Positions 25,128 through 32,651 of a DNA stretch of 39,286 nucleotides are shown in pieces. The position numbers were made by a program, and so were the translations under genes. The notes beneath the pieces were generated by a model. That model made no database searches. It was not told where the DNA came from and worked only from the letters and a program-made list of their open reading frames with translations. The DNA lies in NCBI RefSeq assembly GCF_029256985.1, contig NZ_JARIDQ010000004.1, positions 1-39,286 on the forward strand, read 5' to 3'. This DNA comes from Otariodibacter sp. Its GTDB lineage: Bacteria; Pseudomonadota; Gammaproteobacteria; Enterobacterales; Pasteurellaceae. Numbering within the stretch: the stretch's first letter is position 1; each line of letters starts with the position of its first letter.

Positions 25128-26210
25128 ATGGCAGGTAATAGTATAGGAAAGCTATTTAAGGTGACAACATTTGGTGAATCTCATGGTGTTGCATTAGGCT
25201 GTATTATTGATGGTATTCCCCCTAATTTATCTCTGACAGAAGAAGATATCCAACCTGATTTAGATAGACGAAAACCAGGCACCTCACGTTATACTACTTC
25301 TCGTAGAGAAAATGATGAAGTTCAAATTTTGTCGGGTGTATTTGAAGGTAAAACAACAGGCACAAGTATTGGATTGATTATAAATAATAGTGACCAACGT
25401 TCTAAAGATTATAGTGATATCATGGATAAATTTCGTCCAGGACATGCTGACTATACCTATCAGAAAAAGTATGGTATTCGGGATTATAGAGGTGGAGGCA
25501 GATCTTCAGCTAGAGAAACAGCAATGCGTGTGGCGGCTGGTGCTATCGCAAAAAAATATTTAAAAGAGAAATTTGGGATTTTAGTTAGGGGATATTTGTC
25601 ACAAATTGGTTCTATAAAAATTAACCCAGAAAGTGTTTTAGATATAAAAAAAATTAATTGGGATCAAATTAATAGTAATCCCTTTTTTAGCCCTGATCCT
25701 ACCGTTATAGAGTCTTTTGATAATTTAATCAGAGAATTAAAAAAAGAAGGTAATTCTGTGGGAGCAAAATTAACTGTGGTAGCAGAAAATGTTCCCGTTG
25801 GATTAGGCGAACCTGTGTTTGACCGATTAGATGCTGATTTAGCTCATGCTTTAATGTCAATCAATGCAGTTAAAGGTGTTGAAATTGGAGATGGTTTTGA
25901 TGTTGTGGAGCAAAAAGGAAGTGAACATCGTGATGAAATAACACCAGAAGGATTTCTTTCTAATCATGCGGGAGGGATCCTTGGAGGAATTAGTTCAGGA
26001 CAACCAATTATTGCTCATATTGCAATGAAACCAACTTCGAGCATTACTGTTCCAGGAAAAAGTATTAATTTAAACAATGAATCAGTTGAGTTAGTGACAA
26101 AAGGTCGTCATGACCCTTGTGTAGGCATTAGAGCTGTACCTATTGCAGAAGCAATGGTTGCTATCGTATTGTTAGATCACCTTTTGCGTTTTAAGGCACA
26201 GTGTCGTTAA
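25128..26210 (+). CDS. aroC: AroC, chorismate synthase
   Basis: 360 aa (E. coli 361). It makes chorismate from EPSP using reduced FMN, the last shikimate step. Signatures are [54 protein letters not shown] and [20 protein letters not shown]. It begins 3 bp after mscK and has SD GGGG before the ATG. Chorismate also feeds menaquinone, matching menE two genes upstream. The stop lies only 7 bp from the stop of the convergent DUF1007 gene, so read-through between the units is possible. Confidence 0.97.
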   Translation: MAGNSIGKLFKVTTFGESHGVALGCIIDGIPPNLSLTEEDIQPDLDRRKPGTSRYTTSRRENDEVQILSGVFEGKTTGTSIGLIINNSDQRSKDYSDIMDKFRPGHADYTYQKKYGIRDYRGGGRSSARETAMRVAAGAIAKKYLKEKFGILVRGYLSQIGSIKINPESVLDIKKINWDQINSNPFFSPDPTVIESFDNLIRELKKEGNSVGAKLTVVAENVPVGLGEPVFDRLDADLAHALMSINAVKGVEIGDGFDVVEQKGSEHRDEITPEGFLSNHAGGILGGISSGQPIIAHIAMKPTSSITVPGKSINLNNESVELVTKGRHDPCVGIRAVPIAEAMVAIVLLDHLLRFKAQCR

Positions 26211-26217
26211 TTTTAGC

Positions 26218-26913
26218 TTATTGACAGTCAATATTAGCTCGTTGAGCAAATCGAGAACCTAACGAATATTCTATATCTGATGGCATGTTTGAATCCGATT
26301 TTTTGAATTGGTTAATCGATGATAGATCAGGTTTTGCTGTTTGATCTAATTGAGATGCATAGAGGCGTAGAGATTCATCCACTTTTGATTCCGATATTGA
26401 TACAGTACATTGTGAATTAGGCGTAATACTAATGTCCTTATGATCAAGATAACTCATAGAAAGATAGTAAGTTGGTTCAAAAGTAAATAATTTAAAAGAG
26501 TGTCCTTTCGTTGCTACGGGTTGCAAAAGTGGTAATTCAAAATTATAGGTAATTCTACTATCTTCAATTTGAATGGTTGGGTTTAGTGGAAGTTCATCAA
26601 ATTGAATCCTTTCATCTTTTTCATTATATAATCTACTGAAAAATTGATTTCCCATGATATAGAATGATAGTTCGCCTATTACATCTTGTTTAGCTCGTTC
26701 TTTATCTTTGGCATTTTTTAGCTCATAAATGAGTTGTGATGAGGTGATTTCATCTAACCGCCAGCTCATATCAAACCCTTTTAACATATTGTTTTCAACC
26801 AATACTTTATTTTTTATATCAATAAATGTATGTGGATGAGCATCAGCGTTCTTCATAAAGAAGAAAGAGCTAAATAGAATTATTACAATATATTTTTTCA
26901 TATTTTTACTCAT
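26218..26913 (-). CDS. DUF1007 family periplasmic protein (ZevA-like), partner missing
   Basis: 231 aa. A signal peptide (KKYIVIILFSSFFFMKNADA) is cut before HPHTFIDIKNKVLVENN, the standard DUF1007 start, so the mature protein would begin His-Pro-His. The rest has FDMSWRLDEITSSQL and a conserved beta-rich core with FTFEPTYYLSMSYLD. A second in-frame ATG at 26901 (MKKYIV) is an equally good start. In Haemophilus the related ZevA works with the membrane protein ZevB in zinc uptake; no ZevB gene is adjacent here (aroC lies downstream, an oxidase gene upstream). Metal binding is inference. Function confidence is low, family confidence good. Confidence 0.82.
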   Translation of the reverse strand: MSKNMKKYIVIILFSSFFFMKNADAHPHTFIDIKNKVLVENNMLKGFDMSWRLDEITSSQLIYELKNAKDKERAKQDVIGELSFYIMGNQFFSRLYNEKDERIQFDELPLNPTIQIEDSRITYNFELPLLQPVATKGHSFKLFTFEPTYYLSMSYLDHKDISITPNSQCTVSISESKVDESLRLYASQLDQTAKPDLSSINQFKKSDSNMPSDIEYSLGSRFAQRANIDCQ

Positions 26914-26980
26914 TTTAATGATCTTTTTTAATATTTTTGAATCAAATCTTTGGTAATTTTATATTCAATAATATAAAGAT

Positions 26981-27011
26981 AAAAAGCGAACAGAAAGCCT
27001 GCTCGCTTTTT
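26981..27011. terminator. terminator of the lactate-oxidase-like gene
   Basis: AAAAAGCGA (26981-26989) pairs with TCGCTTTTT (27003-27011); CAG/CTG extends the stem after one mismatch. Read on the minus strand it ends in TTTTT, 30 bp past the oxidase stop. It can also act in the other direction. Confidence 0.9.
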
Positions 27012-27041
27012 CTATTAAATTTGACAAATAATTAATATTAA

Positions 27042-28367
27042 TTATCCATTGTAGACATCATATTTAGCATTTTCACCAACGATATCAATGTAGCTTGGAT
27101 CTAAATCTGATAATTTTCCTGCACCACTTAAGATCATTGCAGCAACTAAATCTTTATTTAAGAAATCAATTACAGATTTAACACCTTGTGAACCACCTAA
27201 ACCTAAACCGTATAGGATTGGACGACCAACAGCAACAGCTGTTGCACCCATTGCTATTGCACGCACGATATCAATACCACGGCGAACGCCACCGTCTAAG
27301 ATAATTGGTACACGTTTATTTACGATTTTAGCAATGGCAGGTAATGCAGTCATACTTGCTGGGACACCATCAATTTGACGACCACCATGGTTAGATACTT
27401 GAATTGCATCAGCACCAGCTTGGATAAATTTTTCTGCATCATCAGGACGTAAAATACCTTTAACAATAACAGGTAAACCGGTAAATTCTTTTATGAATTG
27501 AATATCTTTAGTTGTTAAAGCTGTTTTTTGATTAAAGAAGTCTCCTGAACCACCCATTTTTGGATCATGGTTACCGAATGATCTATCTGGACGGAATGGG
27601 CTACCCATAGCAATAAAGTTTTCTGGTTGGCCGGGACCAAGCGCATCAGCAGTTAAGATAATTGCAGTATAACCTGCATTTTTTGCACGAGTTAGAAGTG
27701 ATTTAGTTACTTCTTCATCATTATTATAATATAACTGGAACCACTTAGGGCCTTTAGTTGATTTCGCAATTTGTTCAAGAGTTGCATTTGATGCGCCAGA
27801 TGAGCAGTATAAAGTATTTGCTAATTCAGCACCTTTAGCTGTCATCTGTTCGCCACTTTCATGAACCATAGCATGAGCTCCCATTGGAGCAATAATTACT
27901 GGAGAAGCTAGGTCTAAATCCAATAATTTGGTTGAAGTATCAATATCATTCCAAGATAAGCCAACGAGACGTTTTGCAGCAATACGATAATCATCAAATG
28001 CACGGCGGTTTTCATGCATTGTCCATTCACCACCAGCAGCACCTGATACAAATGCAAAACCTGCTTTTGGAATAACTTTACTTGCAGGCTCTTCCAAACG
28101 TTCAAGGCTAACAACTTGGATTTTTTTATCAGCTGTACTTGCACCGTAAGAAGTTTTAGCTACTTTCTTAGCATTTGTAGACTTATCTGCTGCGAATGCT
28201 GGAGTACTAACAAATGGTAATGTACTTAATCCAACACTAGCTACTCCTAAGCCTAGACCTGCAGCACTAAGAAATTTACGTCTAGATAAAGTTTCTTTTT
28301 CTGAAACTTCTGCTGTTGTACTTTCTACTTCTTCTACAGAAGTATCTAATTGATAAGATGAAGTCAT
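27042..28367 (-). CDS. Tat-exported FMN-dependent alpha-hydroxy-acid (lactate) oxidase-like enzyme
   Basis: 441 aa. Residues 1-60 form a twin-arginine signal: a 27-residue polar lead, LSRRKFLSAAG (R29, R30), a hydrophobic stretch and an AFA/A cleavage site near 59. The mature part is an FMN alpha-hydroxy-acid dehydrogenase TIM barrel: VIIAPMGAHAMVHESGE, WFQLYYNND, ILTADALGPGQPEN, LPVIVKGIL, the catalytic His/Arg pair in QVSNHGGRQIDG (H327, R330) and the FMN phosphate loop ILDGGVRRGIDI. The C-terminus (GRPILYGLGLGGSQGVKSVI) resembles H2O2-forming lactate oxidase more than membrane-bound LldD. SD GAGGA precedes ATG. Export of a pre-folded flavoenzyme explains Tat use. Substrate and electron acceptor are inferred. 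Confidence 0.88.
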   Translation of the reverse strand: MTSSYQLDTSVEEVESTTAEVSEKETLSRRKFLSAAGLGLGVASVGLSTLPFVSTPAFAADKSTNAKKVAKTSYGASTADKKIQVVSLERLEEPASKVIPKAGFAFVSGAAGGEWTMHENRRAFDDYRIAAKRLVGLSWNDIDTSTKLLDLDLASPVIIAPMGAHAMVHESGEQMTAKGAELANTLYCSSGASNATLEQIAKSTKGPKWFQLYYNNDEEVTKSLLTRAKNAGYTAIILTADALGPGQPENFIAMGSPFRPDRSFGNHDPKMGGSGDFFNQKTALTTKDIQFIKEFTGLPVIVKGILRPDDAEKFIQAGADAIQVSNHGGRQIDGVPASMTALPAIAKIVNKRVPIILDGGVRRGIDIVRAIAMGATAVAVGRPILYGLGLGGSQGVKSVIDFLNKDLVAAMILSGAGKLSDLDPSYIDIVGENAKYDVYNG

Positions 28368-28434
28368 ATTTTATTCCTCAATATTTGATAAAAGAAATTG
28401 CAAGACAAGTTACTGGCATATTACTTGTAATGAT

Positions 28435-28440
28435 ATTATA
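28435..28440 (-). promoter_or_regulatory. -10 element of the oxidase gene
   Basis: TATAAT on the minus strand, about 68 bp before the ATG; no good -35 is seen, suggesting activator dependence. Confidence 0.4.
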
Positions 28441-28472
28441 CCATTTGTTTTTTGTTTTGCTGATTGTTTTTA

Positions 28473-28511
28473 TTAACAAATAACCATAAATAATTAATGG
28501 TTATTTGTTAA
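28473..28511. repeat. perfect 15-bp inverted repeat, operator-like, between divergent genes
   Basis: TTAACAAATAACCAT (28473-28487) and ATGGTTATTTGTTAA (28497-28511) are exact reverse complements around a 9-bp AT spacer. Neither strand continues into a T-run (the plus side continues with A), so it is not a terminator. It sits between the -10 boxes of the divergent oxidase and MBL genes. Confidence 0.7.
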
Positions 28512-28556
28512 AAAAACATTGCTAATATTAAGTCCATTTGAAAAAAATGTAAATAA

Positions 28557-28584
28557 TTGAATAAAAAATAAATGAGCGTATAAT
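28557..28584 (+). promoter_or_regulatory. candidate promoter of the MBL-fold gene
   Basis: TTGAAT (28557-28562), a 16-bp spacer and TATAAT (28579-28584). It implies a leader of about 150 nt. Within the leader GATGTAT and ATACATC, about 50 nt apart, can pair. The 372-bp gap has no gene. Confidence 0.5.
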
Positions 28585-28739
28585 ACTTTTCGATGTATTT
28601 ATATATTAATAGATTTAGTATCAGTAAATATTGAATAATATAGTGAGATACATCATTCTAAGGTATTGATATTTTAATAGTATATTATTTTATGATTTAT
28701 TAGTACTTTTTACTTTTCTTTTAGGTTGAGGATTTTATT

Positions 28740-29690
28740 ATGTCATTTAAAAAAACTTTACTCGCTCTTGCTAGCATGACTTTTTCATTGGGAGCAATAG
28801 CTGCATCTGATACAGGTGTTGATGTTGATTTATCCCAATATAAAAATCGTGAAATGTTACCAGATATGACGGTAGGAATGTGTGATACCGTTGCTCCGAC
28901 TTTAGTTCATATTAAAGATAATTTATACCGCCATACTAATGGTGCTGGTTTAGCTGTTCATAGTGGCCTTGTTATGATTACTGATGAAGGTGCTGTTGTT
29001 GTTGATGCGGGTGCTACATGTGCTGCAGAATGGCTTAATAACGAGATAAAAACTCGTTTTAATGTACCAGTAAAATATGTTATTTTAACTCACGCACATG
29101 CTGACCATATAGCTGGAAGCCAAGTATTTCAAAAAGCAGGTGCTACAATTATTGCTAACCAAAGAGCGGTAGAGCCAATTGTTGGTGAAAAACTTCCTTA
29201 TGCTATTCCAAATCGTGTATTTGATAAAGATATGACTATTAGTATTGGTGGTGAAACTGTTGAACTACACCGCATTGCCCCAAGCCATTCAGATAGTATG
29301 ACAATGGTATTGTTCCCTCGCCAAAAAGCATTACAATGTACAGACGTATGTGAAAGTAAGAGTATGCCATACAATGATTTCTTAGATTTCTATTATCCTG
29401 GTTGGATTGATACTCTAAATTGGGTATTAAAACAAGATGTTGATATTATTGATGTTGGTCACTATAGCCCAGCAACAAAAGAAGATGAAAAAGCATTACG
29501 TGATTACATGGTAGATTTACATGGACAAGTACTTAATTTAGTTCGTGAAGGCCAATCTTGGGACCAACTTTACCGTAATGTTAAATTTAGTCCAGAAGTT
29601 CAAGAATGGATAGGCTTTAACAATATGAAAACATTAAATATTGTTGGTATGTATCGTTGGGTTTCTAACCACCGTCGTGGGGAATGGTAA
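28740..29690 (+). CDS. secreted metallo-beta-lactamase-fold hydrolase
   Basis: 316 aa with a Sec signal peptide (MSFKKTLLALASMTFSLGAIA, cleavage about 21-22). The MBL-fold zinc motifs are complete: HAHADH (H118, H120, D122, H123), H183 in APSHSDSM, D202 in CTDVC and H241 in VGHYSP. The C-terminal part (about 245-316) resembles the SoxH-like/thioredoxin-independent MBL branch rather than beta-lactamases B1 or glyoxalase II. Four cysteines (C48, C94, C200, C204), two next to D202, are unusual and could form disulfides in the periplasm. SD GAGGA precedes ATG. It is divergent from the oxidase gene and ends at its own terminator. Substrate unknown. Confidence 0.88.
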   Translation: MSFKKTLLALASMTFSLGAIAASDTGVDVDLSQYKNREMLPDMTVGMCDTVAPTLVHIKDNLYRHTNGAGLAVHSGLVMITDEGAVVVDAGATCAAEWLNNEIKTRFNVPVKYVILTHAHADHIAGSQVFQKAGATIIANQRAVEPIVGEKLPYAIPNRVFDKDMTISIGGETVELHRIAPSHSDSMTMVLFPRQKALQCTDVCESKSMPYNDFLDFYYPGWIDTLNWVLKQDVDIIDVGHYSPATKEDEKALRDYMVDLHGQVLNLVREGQSWDQLYRNVKFSPEVQEWIGFNNMKTLNIVGMYRWVSNHRRGEW

Positions 29691-29724
29691 TTTTCGATAA
29701 AATTTAAATAGACAATAAAAGTGA

Positions 29725-29774
29725 AAGCTGTGCTTATTTTTTTCAGAGATGTTAATTTAGCACAGCTTCTTTTT
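29725..29774 (+). terminator. terminator of the MBL-fold gene
   Basis: AAGCTGTGCT (29725-29734) pairs with AGCACAGCTT (29759-29768), then C and five T. Confidence 0.85.
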
Positions 29775-30099
29775 ATGTATATTATGGATATATCACATTA
29801 TTTTTACTAAATAAGTAAATTTATTTATTTTTAGAATTTTTTATAAATTAAATTAATTTTCATGAATATATTTTAATATAAGGAAATATATAAAATATTT
29901 AAGAATATTATTTTATTTATAATATAAAATATATTTTAGCTAAGTGATAATATTTTAATAAAATAGTTTTTGAACATAAATCATACTAAGTATAAGTAAT
30001 AAATAATGAAAATAAGAGTTTTTTCAAAGAGTTTTCTCAAAGAATAAGATGTTTTATAATAAGATAATTTTTCCTTAAACCATTACAAAGAGGTAAAGA
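29775..30099 (+). other. very AT-rich pyrH upstream region with tandem 13-bp repeats
   Basis: From about 29780 to 30000 the sequence is nearly all A and T and holds no gene. At 30016-30041 two adjacent 13-mers, GAGTTTTTTCAAA and GAGTTTTCTCAAA, differ at one base. TATAAT at 30055-30060 is the likely pyrH -10, with no strong -35. AT tracts could act as UP-element or nucleoid-protein sites. Confidence 0.45.
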
Positions 30100-30813
30100 A
30101 TGAGTACTCCAATTTATAAACGTATTTTACTAAAACTTAGCGGTGAAGCATTACAAGGTAATGAAGGATTTGGTATTGACCCTTCTATCTTAGATAGAAT
30201 GGCGCTTGAGATTAAAGAATTATTGAAGATGGGCGTTGAAGTTGGGGTTGTTCTTGGCGGAGGAAATTTATTCCGTGGTGCAAAATTAGCTAAAGCTGGT
30301 ATGAATCGAGTTGTAGGCGATCACATGGGAATGCTTGCAACAGTAATGAATGGACTTGCAATGCGTGATGCTCTACACCGTGCAGATGTTAACGCTAAAT
30401 TAATGTCGGCATTTCAATTAAATGGTATCTGTGATACTTATAACTGGTCAGAAGCAATAAAAATGTTACGTGAAAAACGTGTAGTAATTTTCTCAGCTGG
30501 AACAGGTAGTCCATTTTTTACTACTGATTCAGCTGCTTGCTTGCGTGGTATTGAAATTGAAGCAGATGTTGTATTAAAAGCAACAAAAGTTGATGGAGTT
30601 TATGATAAAGACCCAGCTAAAAATCCAGATGCGGTACTTTATAAAACATTAAGTTATGCAGAAGTCATTGATAAAGAATTGCAAGTGATGGATCTTGCAG
30701 CATTCACTTTAGCTCGTGATCATGGTATGCCAATTCGTGTATTCAATATGGGTAAAGCGGGAGCATTACGTAAAGTAGTACTCGGTACTGAAGAAGGTAC
30801 AACCATTTCTTAA
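30100..30813 (+). CDS. pyrH: PyrH, UMP kinase
   Basis: 237 aa (E. coli 241) of the amino-acid-kinase fold, phosphorylating UMP to UDP. Motifs: [74 protein letters not shown] and [21 protein letters not shown] is 6 bases before ATG. It is a single-gene unit with a strong terminator; tsf and frr, its neighbours in many bacteria, are absent. Confidence 0.97.
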   Translation: MSTPIYKRILLKLSGEALQGNEGFGIDPSILDRMALEIKELLKMGVEVGVVLGGGNLFRGAKLAKAGMNRVVGDHMGMLATVMNGLAMRDALHRADVNAKLMSAFQLNGICDTYNWSEAIKMLREKRVVIFSAGTGSPFFTTDSAACLRGIEIEADVVLKATKVDGVYDKDPAKNPDAVLYKTLSYAEVIDKELQVMDLAAFTLARDHGMPIRVFNMGKAGALRKVVLGTEEGTTIS

Positions 30814-30861
30814 TATATTTTTGAAATAAAAATAACGTAAATAGTTTATATAACAATTTTT

Positions 30862-30898
30862 AGCCACAAGGAATTATTTATCCTTGTGGCTTTTTTTT
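30862..30898 (+). terminator. pyrH terminator
   Basis: AGCCACAAGGA (30862-30872) pairs perfectly with TCCTTGTGGCT (30881-30891), followed by seven T. Confidence 0.95.
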
Positions 30899-30927
30899 GG
30901 GGGGAGAGCGTATTGAATGTAAATCTT

Positions 30928-30955
30928 TTTGCAATTTTTTGTGAATACATATAGA
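30928..30955 (+). promoter_or_regulatory. candidate thi operon promoter
   Basis: TTTGCA (30928-30933), a 16-bp spacer and TATAGA (30950-30955); the predicted start near 30962 is a few bases before the TPP aptamer. Confidence 0.45.
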
Positions 30956-30968
30956 CTTCAAAACCATA

Positions 30969-31044
30969 TTAGTCGGGGTGCAATATTTATTGCTGAGATA
31001 ATACCCGTGAACCTGATTCAGTTAATACTGCCGTAGGAAACTAA
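30969..31044 (+). promoter_or_regulatory. TPP riboswitch (THI element)
   Basis: It holds the conserved CGGGGTGC, GCTGAGA, ACCCGTGAACCTGA and TACTGCCGTAGGAA segments in the correct order. P1 closes by TTAGT (30969-30973) with ACTAA (31040-31044). It heads a complete thiamin salvage operon. No U-rich terminator follows; control appears to be at translation (see the hairpin at 31117-31143). Confidence 0.95.
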
Positions 31045-31048
31045 CATT

Positions 31049-31117
31049 ATGTCAAAATATATACTATCCAAACTCTACCTATCGTTCATCTTCTGCATTA
31101 AATCATTCGCTATTTAG
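31049..31117 (+). CDS. possible 22-codon leader peptide between TPP aptamer and thiZ
   Basis: ATG at 31049 opens a 22-codon frame (MSKYILSKLYLSFIFCIKSF, then AI) ending in TAG at 31115-31117. Its only SD-like sequence, AGGAA at 31035-31039, is part of the TPP aptamer, 11 nt from the ATG. The stop falls on the first base of the hairpin that covers the thiZ SD. The peptide is hydrophobic with lysines and could be fortuitous. Translation is unproven; the geometry is what makes it notable. Confidence 0.3.
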   Translation: MSKYILSKLYLSFIFCIKSFAI

Positions 31118-31143
31118 CAACCTTCTACTATCTGTAAGGTAGC
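31117..31143 (+). promoter_or_regulatory. hairpin sequestering the thiZ ribosome-binding site
   Basis: GCAACCTT (31117-31124) pairs with AAGGTAGC (31136-31143), with one A-A mismatch, around an 11-nt loop. The 3' arm holds the thiZ SD (AAGG), 5-8 nt before the ATG at 31148. CTACCT at 31075-31080 could also pair with AGGTAG (31137-31142). Confidence 0.55.
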
Positions 31144-31147
31144 TGAT

Positions 31148-31873
31148 ATGCATAGTGTGAAGATCAATAATCTAACTCTAGCATTTGGTGAGCAAGTGCT
31201 TTTCAAAGATTTCTCTTTTAGTCTGAAAAAAGGGCAATGGACCACCTTACTTGGCAGTTCAGGTGTAGGGAAATCAACTCTATTGAGGGCAATTGCTGGT
31301 TTAGAAAATGAAGCAATTCAGCAAGGTCAAATAGATCTATCTCATCAATCAAAAATTGCTTGGCTCGCTCAAGAAGATGCCTTGTATCCGTGGCTTTCTA
31401 TTCTGGATAATGTGCAACTTGAAGCCCATTTATCAAGATGTAAAAATAAACAAACAACAGAAAAAGCTAAAGCGTTACTCGAACAAGTAAAGATGATAGA
31501 GCATATCTATAAAGCGCCTTATCAGCTTTCTGGTGGGCAAAAACAACGTGTTGCCTTAGCAAGAACCTTAATGCAAGAAGCTGATATCATTTTGATGGAT
31601 GAGCCTTTTTCAGCATTAGATGCCGTTACCCGTTATCAATTACAAAACCTTTCTTATTCTCTGCTCAAAGACAAAACGATTTTACTGATCACGCACGATC
31701 CACAAGAAGCCATTCGATTGAGTCACAACATTGCGATCTTAAAAGGTACACCCGCAACAATTACTCACCAAATCACTTTGCTCGATGATTTACCTCGAGA
31801 ATTAAATCAAGAATCATTGTGGCAATTACAGAAAGAATTACTCGATGAACTTGCAAGCGGGGAGTTAATATGA
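31148..31873 (+). CDS. thiZ: ThiZ, ABC ATPase for pyrimidine (HMP precursor) uptake
   Basis: 241 aa ATPase of the nitrate/taurine/NMT1 importer class. Walker A GSSGVGKS is at 36-43, Q-loop WLAQEDALYPWLSILDNV near 72, signature QLSGGQKQRVALARTL near 132, Walker B IILMDEPFSALDAV near 155 and the H-loop LLITHDPQEA. First structural gene of the TPP-regulated operon and overlapping thiX by ATGA. With ThiX and ThiY it imports formylaminopyrimidine or another thiamin breakdown pyrimidine; that role comes from homologues, not from this sequence. Confidence 0.92.
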   Translation: MHSVKINNLTLAFGEQVLFKDFSFSLKKGQWTTLLGSSGVGKSTLLRAIAGLENEAIQQGQIDLSHQSKIAWLAQEDALYPWLSILDNVQLEAHLSRCKNKQTTEKAKALLEQVKMIEHIYKAPYQLSGGQKQRVALARTLMQEADIILMDEPFSALDAVTRYQLQNLSYSLLKDKTILLITHDPQEAIRLSHNIAILKGTPATITHQITLLDDLPRELNQESLWQLQKELLDELASGELI

Positions 31874-32622
31874 AAATTTTACCGATTATCCGACCGCTTG
31901 TATTAGCTGTTATCTTACTTATGTGTTGGCAATTAGCTGTGATGCTTTGGCAGATTCCTCACTATTTATTGCCAACACCTCTCAATATTGTTAATAAATT
32001 TTCTGAGAATACTCAATTATTGTGGCAACATACTCAAATTACATTAATTGAAATTGTGGTTGGATTAGTACTGGGCGTACTATTCGGACTATTATCAGCA
32101 GTACTGTTGAGTTTATCTAAAACAATATCTTCCTTTTTATTACCGATCCTCATTACTTCTCAGGCGATACCGATATTTGCTATCGCACCATTATTGGTTC
32201 TTTGGTTTGGCTACGGAATGACATCGAAGATTGTGATGACTATTCTTATCATTTATTTCCCAGTCACCGCAGCTTGTTATGACGGCTTGAGAAACACACC
32301 TAAAACGTGGTTGGAATTGGCAAATACACTCAAGATCTCACCGCTTGCATTATTACTCAAAGTTAAATTCCCAGCGGCATTACCAGCTTTAGCATCTGGT
32401 TTGAGAATTGCGGTGTCGATAGCGCCCATTGGAGCGGTGATTGGTGAATGGGTTGGCTCATCAGAGGGGCTTGGCTATTTAATGTTGAATGCGAATGCTC
32501 GAATGCAAGTTGACCTGATGTTTTCAGCCTTATTTATTCTCGTTTTAATTGCACTTTGCTTGTACTTTTTTACCGATAAATTACTGCGTTATTTTATCCC
32601 TTGGATTTCACAAGTTCGCTAA
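31870..32622 (+). CDS. thiX: ThiX, ABC permease for pyrimidine uptake
   Basis: 250 aa with about six membrane helices, BPD_transp_1 family. The EAA loop reads LELANTLKISPLALLLKVKF, and PAALPALASGLRIAVSIAPI plus GAVIGEWVGSSEGLGYLML are typical of the SsuC/TauC/ThiX branch. The ATG overlaps the thiZ stop (ATGA), so translation is coupled. An Apl-type USS core lies at 31893-31901 in the first codons. Confidence 0.93.
   Translation: MKILPIIRPLVLAVILLMCWQLAVMLWQIPHYLLPTPLNIVNKFSENTQLLWQHTQITLIEIVVGLVLGVLFGLLSAVLLSLSKTISSFLLPILITSQAIPIFAIAPLLVLWFGYGMTSKIVMTILIIYFPVTAACYDGLRNTPKTWLELANTLKISPLALLLKVKFPAALPALASGLRIAVSIAPIGAVIGEWVGSSEGLGYLMLNANARMQVDLMFSALFILVLIALCLYFFTDKLLRYFIPWISQVR
31893..31901 (-). 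repeat. Apl-type uptake signal core at the start of thiX
   Basis: ACCGCTTGT on the plus strand, within codons 8-11 of thiX. Confidence 0.65.
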
Positions 32623-32651
32623 TCTTAAGCCATTAGTTTAAAGGAGAAACT

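Noticed and set aside
27042..28367. Calling the flavoenzyme LldD (membrane L-lactate dehydrogenase)
   Set aside because: It has a Tat leader and a C-terminus closer to soluble lactate oxidase; substrate not certain, so no symbol was given.
28740..29690. Calling the MBL-fold protein a beta-lactamase
   Set aside because: HxHxDH is shared by the whole superfamily; the C-terminal part and the CTDVC segment do not match class B enzymes.
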